The notes under the pieces: generated by a model
Seen by the model: the letters and a program-made list of their open reading frames with translations, nothing else
Told to the model about the DNA's origin: nothing
The model's database searches: none
Assembly: GCA_031271375.1 (NCBI GenBank)
Contig: JAISVU010000378.1
Coordinates: forward strand, 1 to 13,071
DNA from: Clostridiales bacterium
GTDB taxonomy: Bacteria; Bacillota; Clostridia; Lachnospirales; WRAX01
Length of the DNA stretch: 13,071 nt
Direction of reading: 5' to 3'
Position numbers and translations under genes: made by a program
In this document: piece after piece, positions 6,773 through 12,724 of the stretch
Position numbering within the stretch: the first letter of the stretch is position 1
Layout of the letters: each line of letters opens with the position of its first letter

Positions 6773-7984
6773 CTCCACCATCATATCCAAGAACTCGGGG
6801 ATCGTCTGGCTGGTGTCCTGGTTTACCATAGCCTGGCCGAAAGCCTCGGCGGGCGTCCAGTATCCGCCCAGCACGTTCGTCTGCGAAGAAGCGAACTGGC
6901 TCTGCAGGGACAGCGCCGCTAACGGCAGGTTAGCAAGCACGGCGTCGCTGGAGGCGGCGTTGATGTTGGAGGGGCCAAGCTGACGCACTTCGTAGCGGGT
7001 AAGCTGGCTTTCTTCGTTTGTGAGCCATTCGGCCAGCGCCATCGCGTCCAACGGGAATTTGGTCTGGCTATTGACGCCGATGAGCTTGTATCCGCCGAAG
7101 CTGGACATCTGCACCTGCTCGCCGTCCAGCGTAAAGGTGGGGAGCTTGGTAGCGGCGTAGTTCTCGCCCAGCTTCTCCTCCATCGATGCGGCGTTCCAGG
7201 TTCCGGAGACGCCGGCGGCGATAGTGTCGCCCATGCCGCCCTGGAGGACGGCGTCGTCGCCGTCAAGATAGGCTTCGTCGCCGCAGAGCGCGAAGATGGC
7301 CTCGCCGACCTTTACGCCGGTTTCGTTGTTAAAATCGCAGAGCTGCGCCCCGTCTTCGGTCAGCTCAAGGGAGCCGCCCGCGCCGAGGAAGAAGCTGGCG
7401 ACGTACCAGCCGTTGGATATATCCATCAAAAACTGCTTGCCGGCCGCGTTGCAGGCTTCAAGGATGCCGTCCAGCGTTTGAACCTGCTCTTCGCTGATTA
7501 CGCTTTTGTCATAATAAAGGAAGTAACCGTTATCGGCGGTCATGGGATAGGCGTACAGAGCGTCGCCAACGGAGGCGGACTCAATGGCTCCCGCAACGTT
7601 CGCGGCGATAATCGCGTCTTTGTTCAGCGTTACTTCATAGAGCGCCCCGGCGTTGGTCAGCGTATAAAGCTGGTCATTGGGGAACGCGAATACATCGGCC
7701 GCCGCAGTCGGGTCTTCAAGATACCGCGCCGCCGCGTCGGGCTCGCCCACTACGCCCAGCTGGATGTCATACTGTTTGTCCGGGTTGGCGGCGATAAAGG
7801 CGTCTACAAGGCTTTTGGTAATGTCCTGGTCGTCCTGGGAGGCCCATACCCTGAGGGTCACGGTCTCGGCCGGGGCCTGAGGAGCGGCGGGAGGGGCGGG
7901 TTCGTCGGTCTGGCACGCGGCAAAGCCCATAGTCAGCGCAGCGGCCATCAGCAGCGCGGCGCCTTTTTTAAGTAAACCTTTCAT
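6755..7984 (-). CDS. malE: ABC transporter sugar-binding lipoprotein (MalE/MdxE-like)
   Basis: A 409-residue extracytoplasmic binding protein with a signal peptide and lipobox FAAC (C24). A Pro/Ala-rich linker (about 28-40) follows, then a typical CUT1 solute-binding fold starting VTLRVWASQDDQ. Further landmarks are a YPMTADNGYFLYYDK segment at the usual hinge-strand position and a WLTNEESQ block near the C-terminus. It should capture malto-oligosaccharides at the membrane surface and present them to MalFG. It is the first gene of the operon, with a good promoter at 8024-8052 and GGAAGGAAG before the ATG at 7984. It is far more GC-rich and alanine-rich than the flanking intergenic DNA, as expected for a highly expressed gene. 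The ligand is inferred from the amylase next door, not from binding-site residues. Confidence 0.9.
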   Translation of the reverse strand: MKGLLKKGAALLMAAALTMGFAACQTDEPAPPAAPQAPAETVTLRVWASQDDQDITKSLVDAFIAANPDKQYDIQLGVVGEPDAAARYLEDPTAAADVFAFPNDQLYTLTNAGALYEVTLNKDAIIAANVAGAIESASVGDALYAYPMTADNGYFLYYDKSVISEEQVQTLDGILEACNAAGKQFLMDISNGWYVASFFLGAGGSLELTEDGAQLCDFNNETGVKVGEAIFALCGDEAYLDGDDAVLQGGMGDTIAAGVSGTWNAASMEEKLGENYAATKLPTFTLDGEQVQMSSFGGYKLIGVNSQTKFPLDAMALAEWLTNEESQLTRYEVRQLGPSNINAASSDAVLANLPLAALSLQSQFASSQTNVLGGYWTPAEAFGQAMVNQDTSQTIPEFLDMMVEQITLQ

Positions 7985-8023
7985 TCAATTACTTCCTTCC
8001 GTTTTATTTTATAAACCATACAT

Positions 8024-8052
8024 AACATATCACATGCGGGAGACTTTGTCAA
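8024..8052 (-). promoter_or_regulatory. Sigma-A promoter of the maltodextrin operon
   Basis: On the minus strand TTGACA (8047-8052) and TATGTT (8024-8029) are separated by 17 bp, with an additional TGn extension directly before the -10. RNA would start near 8017, giving a leader of about 33 bases before the malE ATG. No clear CcpA cre box or other operator palindrome was seen. Confidence 0.75.
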
Positions 8053-8058
8053 GAACAG

Positions 8059-8087
8059 TTGCACAATCGGCGCGTCTGTGGTATAAA
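8059..8087 (+). promoter_or_regulatory. Sigma-A promoter of ansA
   Basis: TTGCAC (8059-8064), 17 bp, TATAAA (8082-8087). RNA would start near 8094, about 39 bases before the ansA ATG. Its -35 is only 6 bp from the -35 of the divergent malE promoter, so the two polymerases would compete for the same upstream face. Confidence 0.7.
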
Positions 8088-8132
8088 GGTATTGAAAGAT
8101 TTGCACAAGAGAGGACAGAGATATAAAACCTT

Positions 8133-9155
8133 ATGAAGAGAATATTGCTTCTCGCGACAGGCGGGACGATAGCGTCGAAGGAATGCGGCGGCGGGCTTTC
8201 GCCGACACTTGTTTCGCGGGATATTACGGATTATCTGCAGGAGAACGGGACTGGGCTTGGCCTCGACTGCAGCGTTGACTGCGAGGACATATTGAACCTG
8301 GACAGCTCGAACATCCAACCCGAGGAATGGCAGTTTATCGCCCGCAAGGCCTATATGGCGCTCCCCGCCTATGACGGGGTTATAATAACCCACGGGACGG
8401 ACACTATGGCGTATACGGCGGCCGCGCTGTCGTTCATGCTGCGTAATGTCCATAAGAGCGTGGTACTGACCGGTTCACAGCTTCCGATAAACGCGCCGCT
8501 GACCGACGCAAAGACAAACCTTTACACGGCGATGTCGGCGGTGGAGCACGGAATAACCGGCGTAACCGTGGCGTTTGACCGAAAGATTATTAATGGAGCG
8601 AGGGCGGTGAAGATAAGCACGATGGGCTTCGACGCCTTCGAGAGCGTCAACGCACCGTACATGGGCCGGATAATGGCCGACGGTATGAGGGTGAACAGCC
8701 GTAAAACCGTGGATTTCGACCCGGTTCTGCCGCCGGCGCTGTATGACAGCCTCTGCACCGACGTGTTTTTATTAAAGCTGATCCCCGGAACGAAGCCGGA
8801 GATATTCGACGCGCTGGCGGCCTGGGGCTATAAGGGTATTGTTATCGAGGCCTTCGGTTCCGGCGGAATGCACTACCTTAACAGAGATCTGCTGGAAAAG
8901 CTGAGGCTTATGCGTGAGAAAAACATCGCGGTGGTGGTATGCAGCCAGTGCCTCTATGAAAAAAGCGACCTCAGCGTTTATGCCGTAGGCCGTAAAATCC
9001 TGGACAACGGGGTGATCCCCGGGCTGGATATGACCACCGAAGCGGCGGTGGCGAAGCTGATGTGGGCTTTGGGGCAGGAGGGCATAGACGGCCCGGAGGC
9101 GGTGGCGGAAGTGTTTAGTAAGAATATAGCGGGGGAAGTTGACGCTCCGCGCTAG
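8133..9155 (+). CDS. ansA: Type I L-asparaginase
   Basis: This 340-residue enzyme hydrolyses L-asparagine to aspartate and ammonia in the cytoplasm. It begins MKRILLLATGGTIAS, with nucleophile T12 in TGGTIAS. The second catalytic motif THGTDTM (residues 86-92) supplies T89 and D90, and K160 fits the triad lysine. There is no signal peptide and the length matches cytoplasmic AnsA (about 338), so it is the low-affinity type rather than the secreted type II. The Shine-Dalgarno is weak (AGAGG around 8110-8114, rather far from the ATG), but the start is fixed by family alignment. It is transcribed alone, divergent from malE. Its TAG stop lies in the first bases of the heptad palindrome (GCTAGAGCC), so the C-terminus may have been set by that element. 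Confidence 0.95.
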   Translation: MKRILLLATGGTIASKECGGGLSPTLVSRDITDYLQENGTGLGLDCSVDCEDILNLDSSNIQPEEWQFIARKAYMALPAYDGVIITHGTDTMAYTAAALSFMLRNVHKSVVLTGSQLPINAPLTDAKTNLYTAMSAVEHGITGVTVAFDRKIINGARAVKISTMGFDAFESVNAPYMGRIMADGMRVNSRKTVDFDPVLPPALYDSLCTDVFLLKLIPGTKPEIFDALAAWGYKGIVIEAFGSGGMHYLNRDLLEKLRLMREKNIAVVVCSQCLYEKSDLSVYAVGRKILDNGVIPGLDMTTEAAVAKLMWALGQEGIDGPEAVAEVFSKNIAGEVDAPR

Positions 9156-9346
9156 AGCCGAGATAAGAAGGGCTCAGATAAAGAAGAGCCCAGATAAAGA
9201 AGAGCCCAGAACTCAGATAGTTACTGCTAGGAAGGCTAAAGCTTGAATACTAGGTTACAGCTTGGTGAGCACCGGTTTTTCTTAAAGTAATTATCTGGGT
9301 TCTGTGCTCTCGGTTCTGGGCTCTAGTCTAGGCTCTCGGCTCTAGC
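9151..9346. repeat. Near-palindromic element built of degenerate heptads (GARCCNA), joining two convergent gene ends
   Basis: The ends are perfect 13-bp inverted repeats: GCTAGAGCCGAGA (9151-9163) and its complement (9334-9346). The left arm contains tandem 16-bp units CAGATAAAGAAGAGCC (9175-9190 and 9191-9206) after a diverged 15-bp copy (9160-9174). The right arm read backwards is a run of 7-bp units such as GAGCCGA, GAGCCTA, GAGCCCA, GAACCGA, GAGCACA and GAACCCA. Inner arms AGATAGTTACT (9215-9225) and AGTAATTATCT (9286-9296) also match with one mismatch. The core of about 60 bp is not palindromic. A short GGTG/CACC stem followed by TTTTT at about 9264-9279 may weakly terminate ansA. Confidence 0.8.
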
Positions 9347-9795
9347 ATGAAATCCTCTTCGCTCACGTCGATATAGTAATAGGTCTCCCCCTGCTCCTCG
9401 TAGCTTTTATACATCCCCGCGACGATGATAGGGGCGTTTTCTTCGGGGTAATCGCCAGGGAACTCATGTCCGCCGCGCCAGATAATCTCCAGGCCTTGAA
9501 CGCAGCAGGCCGCAGCGTCGGGGATCAGCACATACTGGTAATAGTTGTCGGTGGGTTCCCAGTATTCGCTGTGGAAGAGGCCGTCGGTTCTTATCGTCTT
9601 GCCCACATATTCTTCGGGGTTCATCATCATGTTATATACAAGCGCGTATATGACATTGCTGTTCATGCCGACAAGGTCGAAGTCGTATACGGCGTTTTCC
9701 GCTTGTTCGTCCTGGGCTTTCACTTTGTTCTGGCACCCGGATGCGGAGAGGCATACAAGCGCCGCGACAAGTATGATTAACAGGTATTTCTTCAT
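9328..9795 (-). CDS. Small lipoprotein of unknown function
   Basis: This 155-residue protein has a clear lipoprotein signal (hydrophobic 5-16, then ASGC with C21). A mature domain of about 120 residues follows, containing MNPEEYVGKTIRTDGLFHSEY, a CC pair in DAAACCVQGLEI (C97, C98), and a C-terminal strand-rich part (YYYIDVSEEDF). The EYVGKTIRTDG pattern resembles small OB-fold exported proteins, but no named family is recognised with confidence. The Cys pair could bind metal; this is speculative. Its ATG overlaps the TGA of the acetyltransferase gene by 4 bp, with GGAGG 9 bases upstream, so it is the last gene of the sigma/HD-GYP operon. The last residues (LEPRA) and the TAG stop are encoded by the heptad element. 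Confidence 0.75.
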   Translation of the reverse strand: MKKYLLIILVAALVCLSASGCQNKVKAQDEQAENAVYDFDLVGMNSNVIYALVYNMMMNPEEYVGKTIRTDGLFHSEYWEPTDNYYQYVLIPDAAACCVQGLEIIWRGGHEFPGDYPEENAPIIVAGMYKSYEEQGETYYYIDVSEEDFMLEPRA

Positions 9796-10259
9796 ACTGG
9801 ATTACCTCCATTTTGATTATACTCCCGCTTTAGAAAAACCTTATCCTTTAACAATATTCCGTCCTCATGCATGGGATGTCTGTAATTATCGGCGAAAAAA
9901 TTCTCTATCGTATGAGAAAAAACGAACCCGCTGCGTTCATAAAATGAAACGGCGGCCGGTACGTTCCCGGTTCCTACATACATCACATTCCCGCGGCCAG
10001 CGTACTGTTCGCAGACATAATCGATAAGACGCCGGCCGTATCCCATGCGTTGATACGCTTCATATGTGGCGAGGTTCTGAATCTCGAATATGCCTTCGCC
10101 CTCGCGCGTGACGACGCACGAGCTTCGAGGCCCTCCGTCATAAAGGACGTAGAGGTCTCCCCTGTCCAGATACTTATCAATCATATCTTCCTGCTCGTCC
10201 GCAAGCAATAAGAGATCCAGGAATTGCTTTTTATTCTCCGTTATAAGTTTGATTTCCAT
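9792..10259 (-). CDS. GNAT-family N-acetyltransferase
   Basis: A 155-residue cytoplasmic protein with the GNAT fold. Strand EIQNLATYEAYQ leads into the acetyl-CoA pyrophosphate loop Q70-R-M-G-Y-G75 (QxxGxG/A type), followed by the motif B segment NVPAAVSFYERSGF (99-112). The C-terminal NFFADNYRHPMHEDG resembles the end of the uncharacterised Bacillus YvbK group. The substrate (protein, small molecule or antibiotic) cannot be told. It begins 6 bases after the TAG of the HD-GYP gene, where that stop and AGGGAT supply its modest ribosome site, so the two are co-transcribed and probably coupled. It overlaps the lipoprotein gene by 4 bp. Confidence 0.85.
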   Translation of the reverse strand: MEIKLITENKKQFLDLLLLADEQEDMIDKYLDRGDLYVLYDGGPRSSCVVTREGEGIFEIQNLATYEAYQRMGYGRRLIDYVCEQYAGRGNVMYVGTGNVPAAVSFYERSGFVFSHTIENFFADNYRHPMHEDGILLKDKVFLKREYNQNGGNPV

Positions 10260-10265
10260 ATATCC

Positions 10266-11330
10266 CTATTTTACGCCGTTTGGATCATTGATACATTCGT
10301 CAAACTCCTGCTGAACCTCCCATAGAACCTCCACCAGGCCTGGGTCAAACTGGGTGCCTGCGCCGGCCTGGATAACATTCATCGACTCGTCGTGGGGCTC
10401 CGCCTGCTTGTAAACCCGCTGGGACCTCAGCGCGTCGTAAACGTCCACAATCGCAAGTATCCGGGCCGAGAGCGGTATATCCTCGCCCGAGAGGCCCTGG
10501 GGGTAGCCTTTTCCGTCCCAGCGTTCGTGGTGGTGAAGAGCCATGTCGCGGCTGTGCTTATAATATACGTCCCGGTTAAAGTCCATAATCGACTCAATGA
10601 TCTGCCCGCCTATCGTTGTATGGGTCTTGATTATTTCGAATTCCTCAGGCGTCAGCTTACCGGATTTTTGCAGAATGCTGTCTGGAATGGCTATCTTGCC
10701 GATGTCATGGAGCGAGGCGGCTTTTAAGATAACCTCATGGTTCATTCCGGTAAGTTTCTTTCTGTATTTCGGATACTCCAACATCCGGTTTACCAGTATC
10801 TCGGTAAGCCGGGACATGCGCTTGACATGCTGGCCGGACTCCAGGTTCCTGTACTCGATAATCGTGGCCATCGTCTCGATCATGCGGTCCTTCGCCGCAG
10901 TCAGTTCCGCCACTTTTTTATCTACGGCGGCTTCCAGCTTTTTTCGGTAATTAAGCAATTCCATGAAATTATTAACCCTGAGCTTAACCACGTCGGGTAC
11001 GAAGGGCTTTGAGATATAGTCGACCGCTCCGGCGTTCAGGCCCTGGAGCTCGGACTTGTCATTGTCCGCGGCGGAAATAAAAATAACGGGAATATTTTCG
11101 GTTTCCGGCTCGCTTCTTAGAATGGACATCAGCTCAAAACCCGAAATATGCGGCATGATGATATCCAGCAGCATGAGATCGGGAATGACCTTCTTTTCGT
11201 ATATCAGCTCCAGCGCGTCCTTCCCGTCAACCGCCTGTATGATGTAGTAGCTCTCTCCGAGAATGGCTTCCAACAGCATACGGTTTGTGTCAGCGTCGTC
11301 CACAATCATAATGATGCCGTTTTTATTCAT
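10266..11330 (-). CDS. Response regulator with HD-GYP domain (predicted cyclic-di-GMP phosphodiesterase)
   Basis: The 354-residue protein has an N-terminal REC domain (about 1-120): acidic pair D11-D12, phospho-acceptor D56 in LLDIIMP, S86 and K108 in SKPF. A coiled-coil linker (about 125-155) leads to an HD-GYP domain (about 155-345). HD-GYP features are all present: H168, LHDIGK (H208-D209), H237, HHHERWDGKGYP (GYP 275-277), VDVYDAL and GTQFDP. The predicted reaction is phosphorylation-controlled hydrolysis of c-di-GMP in the cytoplasm. An in-frame TTG eight codons earlier (11354) is less likely, because GGGAGGAA sits 7 bases before the ATG at 11330. No partner histidine kinase is in the window. 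It follows the ECF sigma gene by 55 bp. Confidence 0.92.
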   Translation of the reverse strand: MNKNGIIMIVDDADTNRMLLEAILGESYYIIQAVDGKDALELIYEKKVIPDLMLLDIIMPHISGFELMSILRSEPETENIPVIFISAADNDKSELQGLNAGAVDYISKPFVPDVVKLRVNNFMELLNYRKKLEAAVDKKVAELTAAKDRMIETMATIIEYRNLESGQHVKRMSRLTEILVNRMLEYPKYRKKLTGMNHEVILKAASLHDIGKIAIPDSILQKSGKLTPEEFEIIKTHTTIGGQIIESIMDFNRDVYYKHSRDMALHHHERWDGKGYPQGLSGEDIPLSARILAIVDVYDALRSQRVYKQAEPHDESMNVIQAGAGTQFDPGLVEVLWEVQQEFDECINDPNGVK

Positions 11331-11348
11331 TGCGCTTCCTCCCGTTTC

Positions 11349-11381
11349 TTTCAAGAGTTTTTCAAGAGTTTTTCAACAGTT
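11349..11381. repeat. Three tandem 11-bp repeats between the sigma and HD-GYP genes
   Basis: TTTCAAGAGTT occurs at 11349-11359 and 11360-11370, and with one change (TTTCAACAGTT) at 11371-11381. The run lies between the sigma stop codon and the Shine-Dalgarno of the HD-GYP gene. It probably arose by slippage; no role is evident. Confidence 0.85.
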
Positions 11382-11385
11382 ATTC

Positions 11386-11961
11386 TTATTCGCCCGATAG
11401 GTATTGCTGGAGTTTTATCCTAGCCCTGGACAGGCGCGACTTGACGGTTCCCATAGAGAGCCCCGCCGTTTCCGCCAACTCTTCATAACTGAGGCCGCCG
11501 ATATCGCGCAGCACTATTAGCTGCTTATACTTGACCGGAAGCCGGTTTATCGCACGTTGAATATGTTCCTGCCGTTCCTTACTGAGGAGCCTTTCTTCCG
11601 GCCCGGGGCCGTCCGACTTGAACTGGGGCGTGAACTCGCTGTCGCCGGCTTCTATTATCTTGTTAAGCGACTCGTCGCGCTTGCCTTTGCGCCTGCGCAG
11701 CTCGTCAATACATGTATGGTTGGTAATCGTCGTTACCCAGCTCTTGAAGGAGCGTATGTCATGGCATTTATGAAGGTTGTTATAAACCTTGATTAGGGTT
11801 TCCTGAGAGGCGTCGCGCGCGTCCTGCGTATTGCCAAGCATTCGGAACGCCAGCGTGAATATTAACTTTTCATAATCCGCTATAAGCATTTCAAAGGCTT
11901 GCCCGTCACCCCGTGCCGCGCGCTCAAGCAGAGCCTCGCCTTCTACGCCGTTCCACGCCAT
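11386..11961 (-). CDS. ECF-family RNA polymerase sigma factor
   Basis: This 191-residue protein has only sigma domains 2 and 4, as in group 4 (ECF) sigma factors. Region 2 (about 18-92) includes DARDASQETLIKVY and the -10-binding helix SFKSWVTTITNHTCIDELRRRK. An acidic linker (95-128) follows. Region 4 (129-187) contains the -35-reading helix-turn-helix LSYEELAETAGLSMGTVKSRLSRARIKL. It directs core polymerase to a specific promoter set. The start ATG at 11961 has GAGGT 8 bases upstream. ECF sigmas are commonly followed by an anti-sigma gene, but here the next gene is a REC-HD-GYP protein and no anti-sigma-like membrane protein is visible. Its own promoter looks housekeeping-type (12027-12055). 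Confidence 0.93.
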   Translation of the reverse strand: MAWNGVEGEALLERAARGDGQAFEMLIADYEKLIFTLAFRMLGNTQDARDASQETLIKVYNNLHKCHDIRSFKSWVTTITNHTCIDELRRRKGKRDESLNKIIEAGDSEFTPQFKSDGPGPEERLLSKERQEHIQRAINRLPVKYKQLIVLRDIGGLSYEELAETAGLSMGTVKSRLSRARIKLQQYLSGE

Positions 11962-11973
11962 TCAATATACCTC

Positions 11974-12010
11974 GTAACTAGGAGCTGGGACTTAGAGCCT
12001 AGAACCTAGA
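11974..12010. repeat. Second heptad-repeat tract, in the sigma-factor leader
   Basis: Four consecutive 7-bp units GGAGCTG, GGACTTA, GAGCCTA and GAACCTA (11981-12008), preceded by the partial unit GTAACTA, share the GARCCTA consensus of the 9151-9346 element. They lie between the predicted start of transcription (about 12020) and the sigma ribosome binding site, so they are part of the mRNA leader. Confidence 0.7.
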
Positions 12011-12026
12011 TTTTTACCTGCAATTT

Positions 12027-12055
12027 ATTATAGCTTATTGTTACTTGAATATCAA
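12027..12055 (-). promoter_or_regulatory. Consensus sigma-A promoter of the sigma/HD-GYP operon
   Basis: On the minus strand TTGATA (12050-12055) and a perfect TATAAT (12027-12032) are separated by exactly 17 bp. Transcription would start near 12020, about 60 bases before the sigma ATG, and the leader carries the heptad tract. The -35 lies just beyond the stop codon of the upstream flavoprotein gene. Confidence 0.8.
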
Positions 12056-12063
12056 CGGTAAAA

Positions 12064-12630
12064 TTAATGCCCGCCCCCTATCATTTCCAGCAGCCAAACG
12101 ATATTTTCGCCCAGCCTGCGCATTGTTCTTACGCCTTCGGCGTCTTGGTCGTAATCGCCGGGCCGCATAGAGAGGCTCATGTTCCAGTATGTGCTGCCCG
12201 GGACGATCATATCATTTATAAGGAAGAAATGCTGAATCGAATCCAGCGTATGTATGCCGCCGGCCCGCCTTACCGCGGCGCCTATCTTGCGGCTTAAGGA
12301 ACGCCCGTCCCTGCCCGATATATAACCGCAGCGGTCTATAAGGGCCTTCGTTTCCGCCGTGAGGTCGGAATAATAGGTGGGGGAGCCAATAATTATCCCG
12401 TCGGCGGCCTTCATTTTTAAGTAGAGTTCATTTACCCAGTCGTCGATTTCGCAGCGTCCGGGATGCTCCGCGCATTTGCCGCAGGCGGCGCAGCCGCGCA
12501 CCGCTCTTCCTCCGGCCTGATAAATCTCGGTTTGGTATCCGGCTTCGGCGCAGACACCGAGGACGGTCGAGAGCATCCGGGCCGTATTACCGGCGGGGTT
12601 GGGGCTGCCGTTAATCGCGAGAACATTCAT
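12064..12630 (-). CDS. NADPH-dependent FMN reductase / iron-sulfur flavoprotein family
   Basis: This 188-residue flavodoxin-fold protein has an FMN phosphate loop GSPNPAGNT (8-16) and a second flavin contact GSPTYYSDLTAETKALIDR (82-100). Between them is a compact cysteine motif (C47, C50, C53, C60; CX2CX2CX6C), as in Isf-type proteins of anaerobes that bind a 4Fe-4S cluster next to FMN. It probably passes electrons between reduced carriers and small acceptors; the physiological partner is unknown. The start ATG at 12630 has AGAGGTG about 7 bases upstream. It is on the same strand as hsp20 and the sigma operon but is separated from each by a terminator-like hairpin or a promoter, so it is probably its own unit. 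Confidence 0.9.
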   Translation of the reverse strand: MNVLAINGSPNPAGNTARMLSTVLGVCAEAGYQTEIYQAGGRAVRGCAACGKCAEHPGRCEIDDWVNELYLKMKAADGIIIGSPTYYSDLTAETKALIDRCGYISGRDGRSLSRKIGAAVRRAGGIHTLDSIQHFFLINDMIVPGSTYWNMSLSMRPGDYDQDAEGVRTMRRLGENIVWLLEMIGGGH

Positions 12631-12657
12631 GAAGCGACACCTCTTTCTCTATATTAA

Positions 12658-12697
12658 TTAGAAGGGACGGTGTAATTAGAACACCATCCCATTCTAA
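12658..12697 (-). terminator. Long hairpin downstream of hsp20
   Basis: On the minus strand TTAGAA and GGGATGGTGT pair with ACACCGTCCC and TTCTAA. This is a 16-bp stem with one bulged base and one G-U pair, around a 7-base loop. It pairs fully only as minus-strand RNA, which fits termination or 3' protection of the hsp20 transcript. The tail is AT-rich but not a clean T-run. Confidence 0.55.
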
Positions 12698-12724
12698 CAT
12701 AAACATTTTTAAATATCCACAAAT

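Noticed and set aside
7478..7975. 165-codon plus-strand open frame opposite malE
   Set aside because: The high GC of malE keeps antisense frames open. The product is low-complexity Gly/Arg-rich and lacks a start signal.
8049..8453. 134-codon minus-strand frame opposite the start of ansA
   Set aside because: It is antisense to the conserved asparaginase N-terminus and spans the divergent promoters, so it is not a gene.
9160..9346. Possible CRISPR-like array in the heptad element
   Set aside because: Units are 7 or 16 bp, directly adjacent and degenerate, with no unique spacers and no cas genes.
11331..11354. TTG start for the HD-GYP gene (adds 8 residues)
   Set aside because: GGGAGGAA lies 7 bases before the ATG at 11330, and the REC domain begins normally from there. 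The TTG is inside the 11-bp repeat.
12712..12720. ATATCCACA, near-DnaA box downstream of hsp20
   Set aside because: It has one mismatch and is isolated and far from the other match. No origin context.
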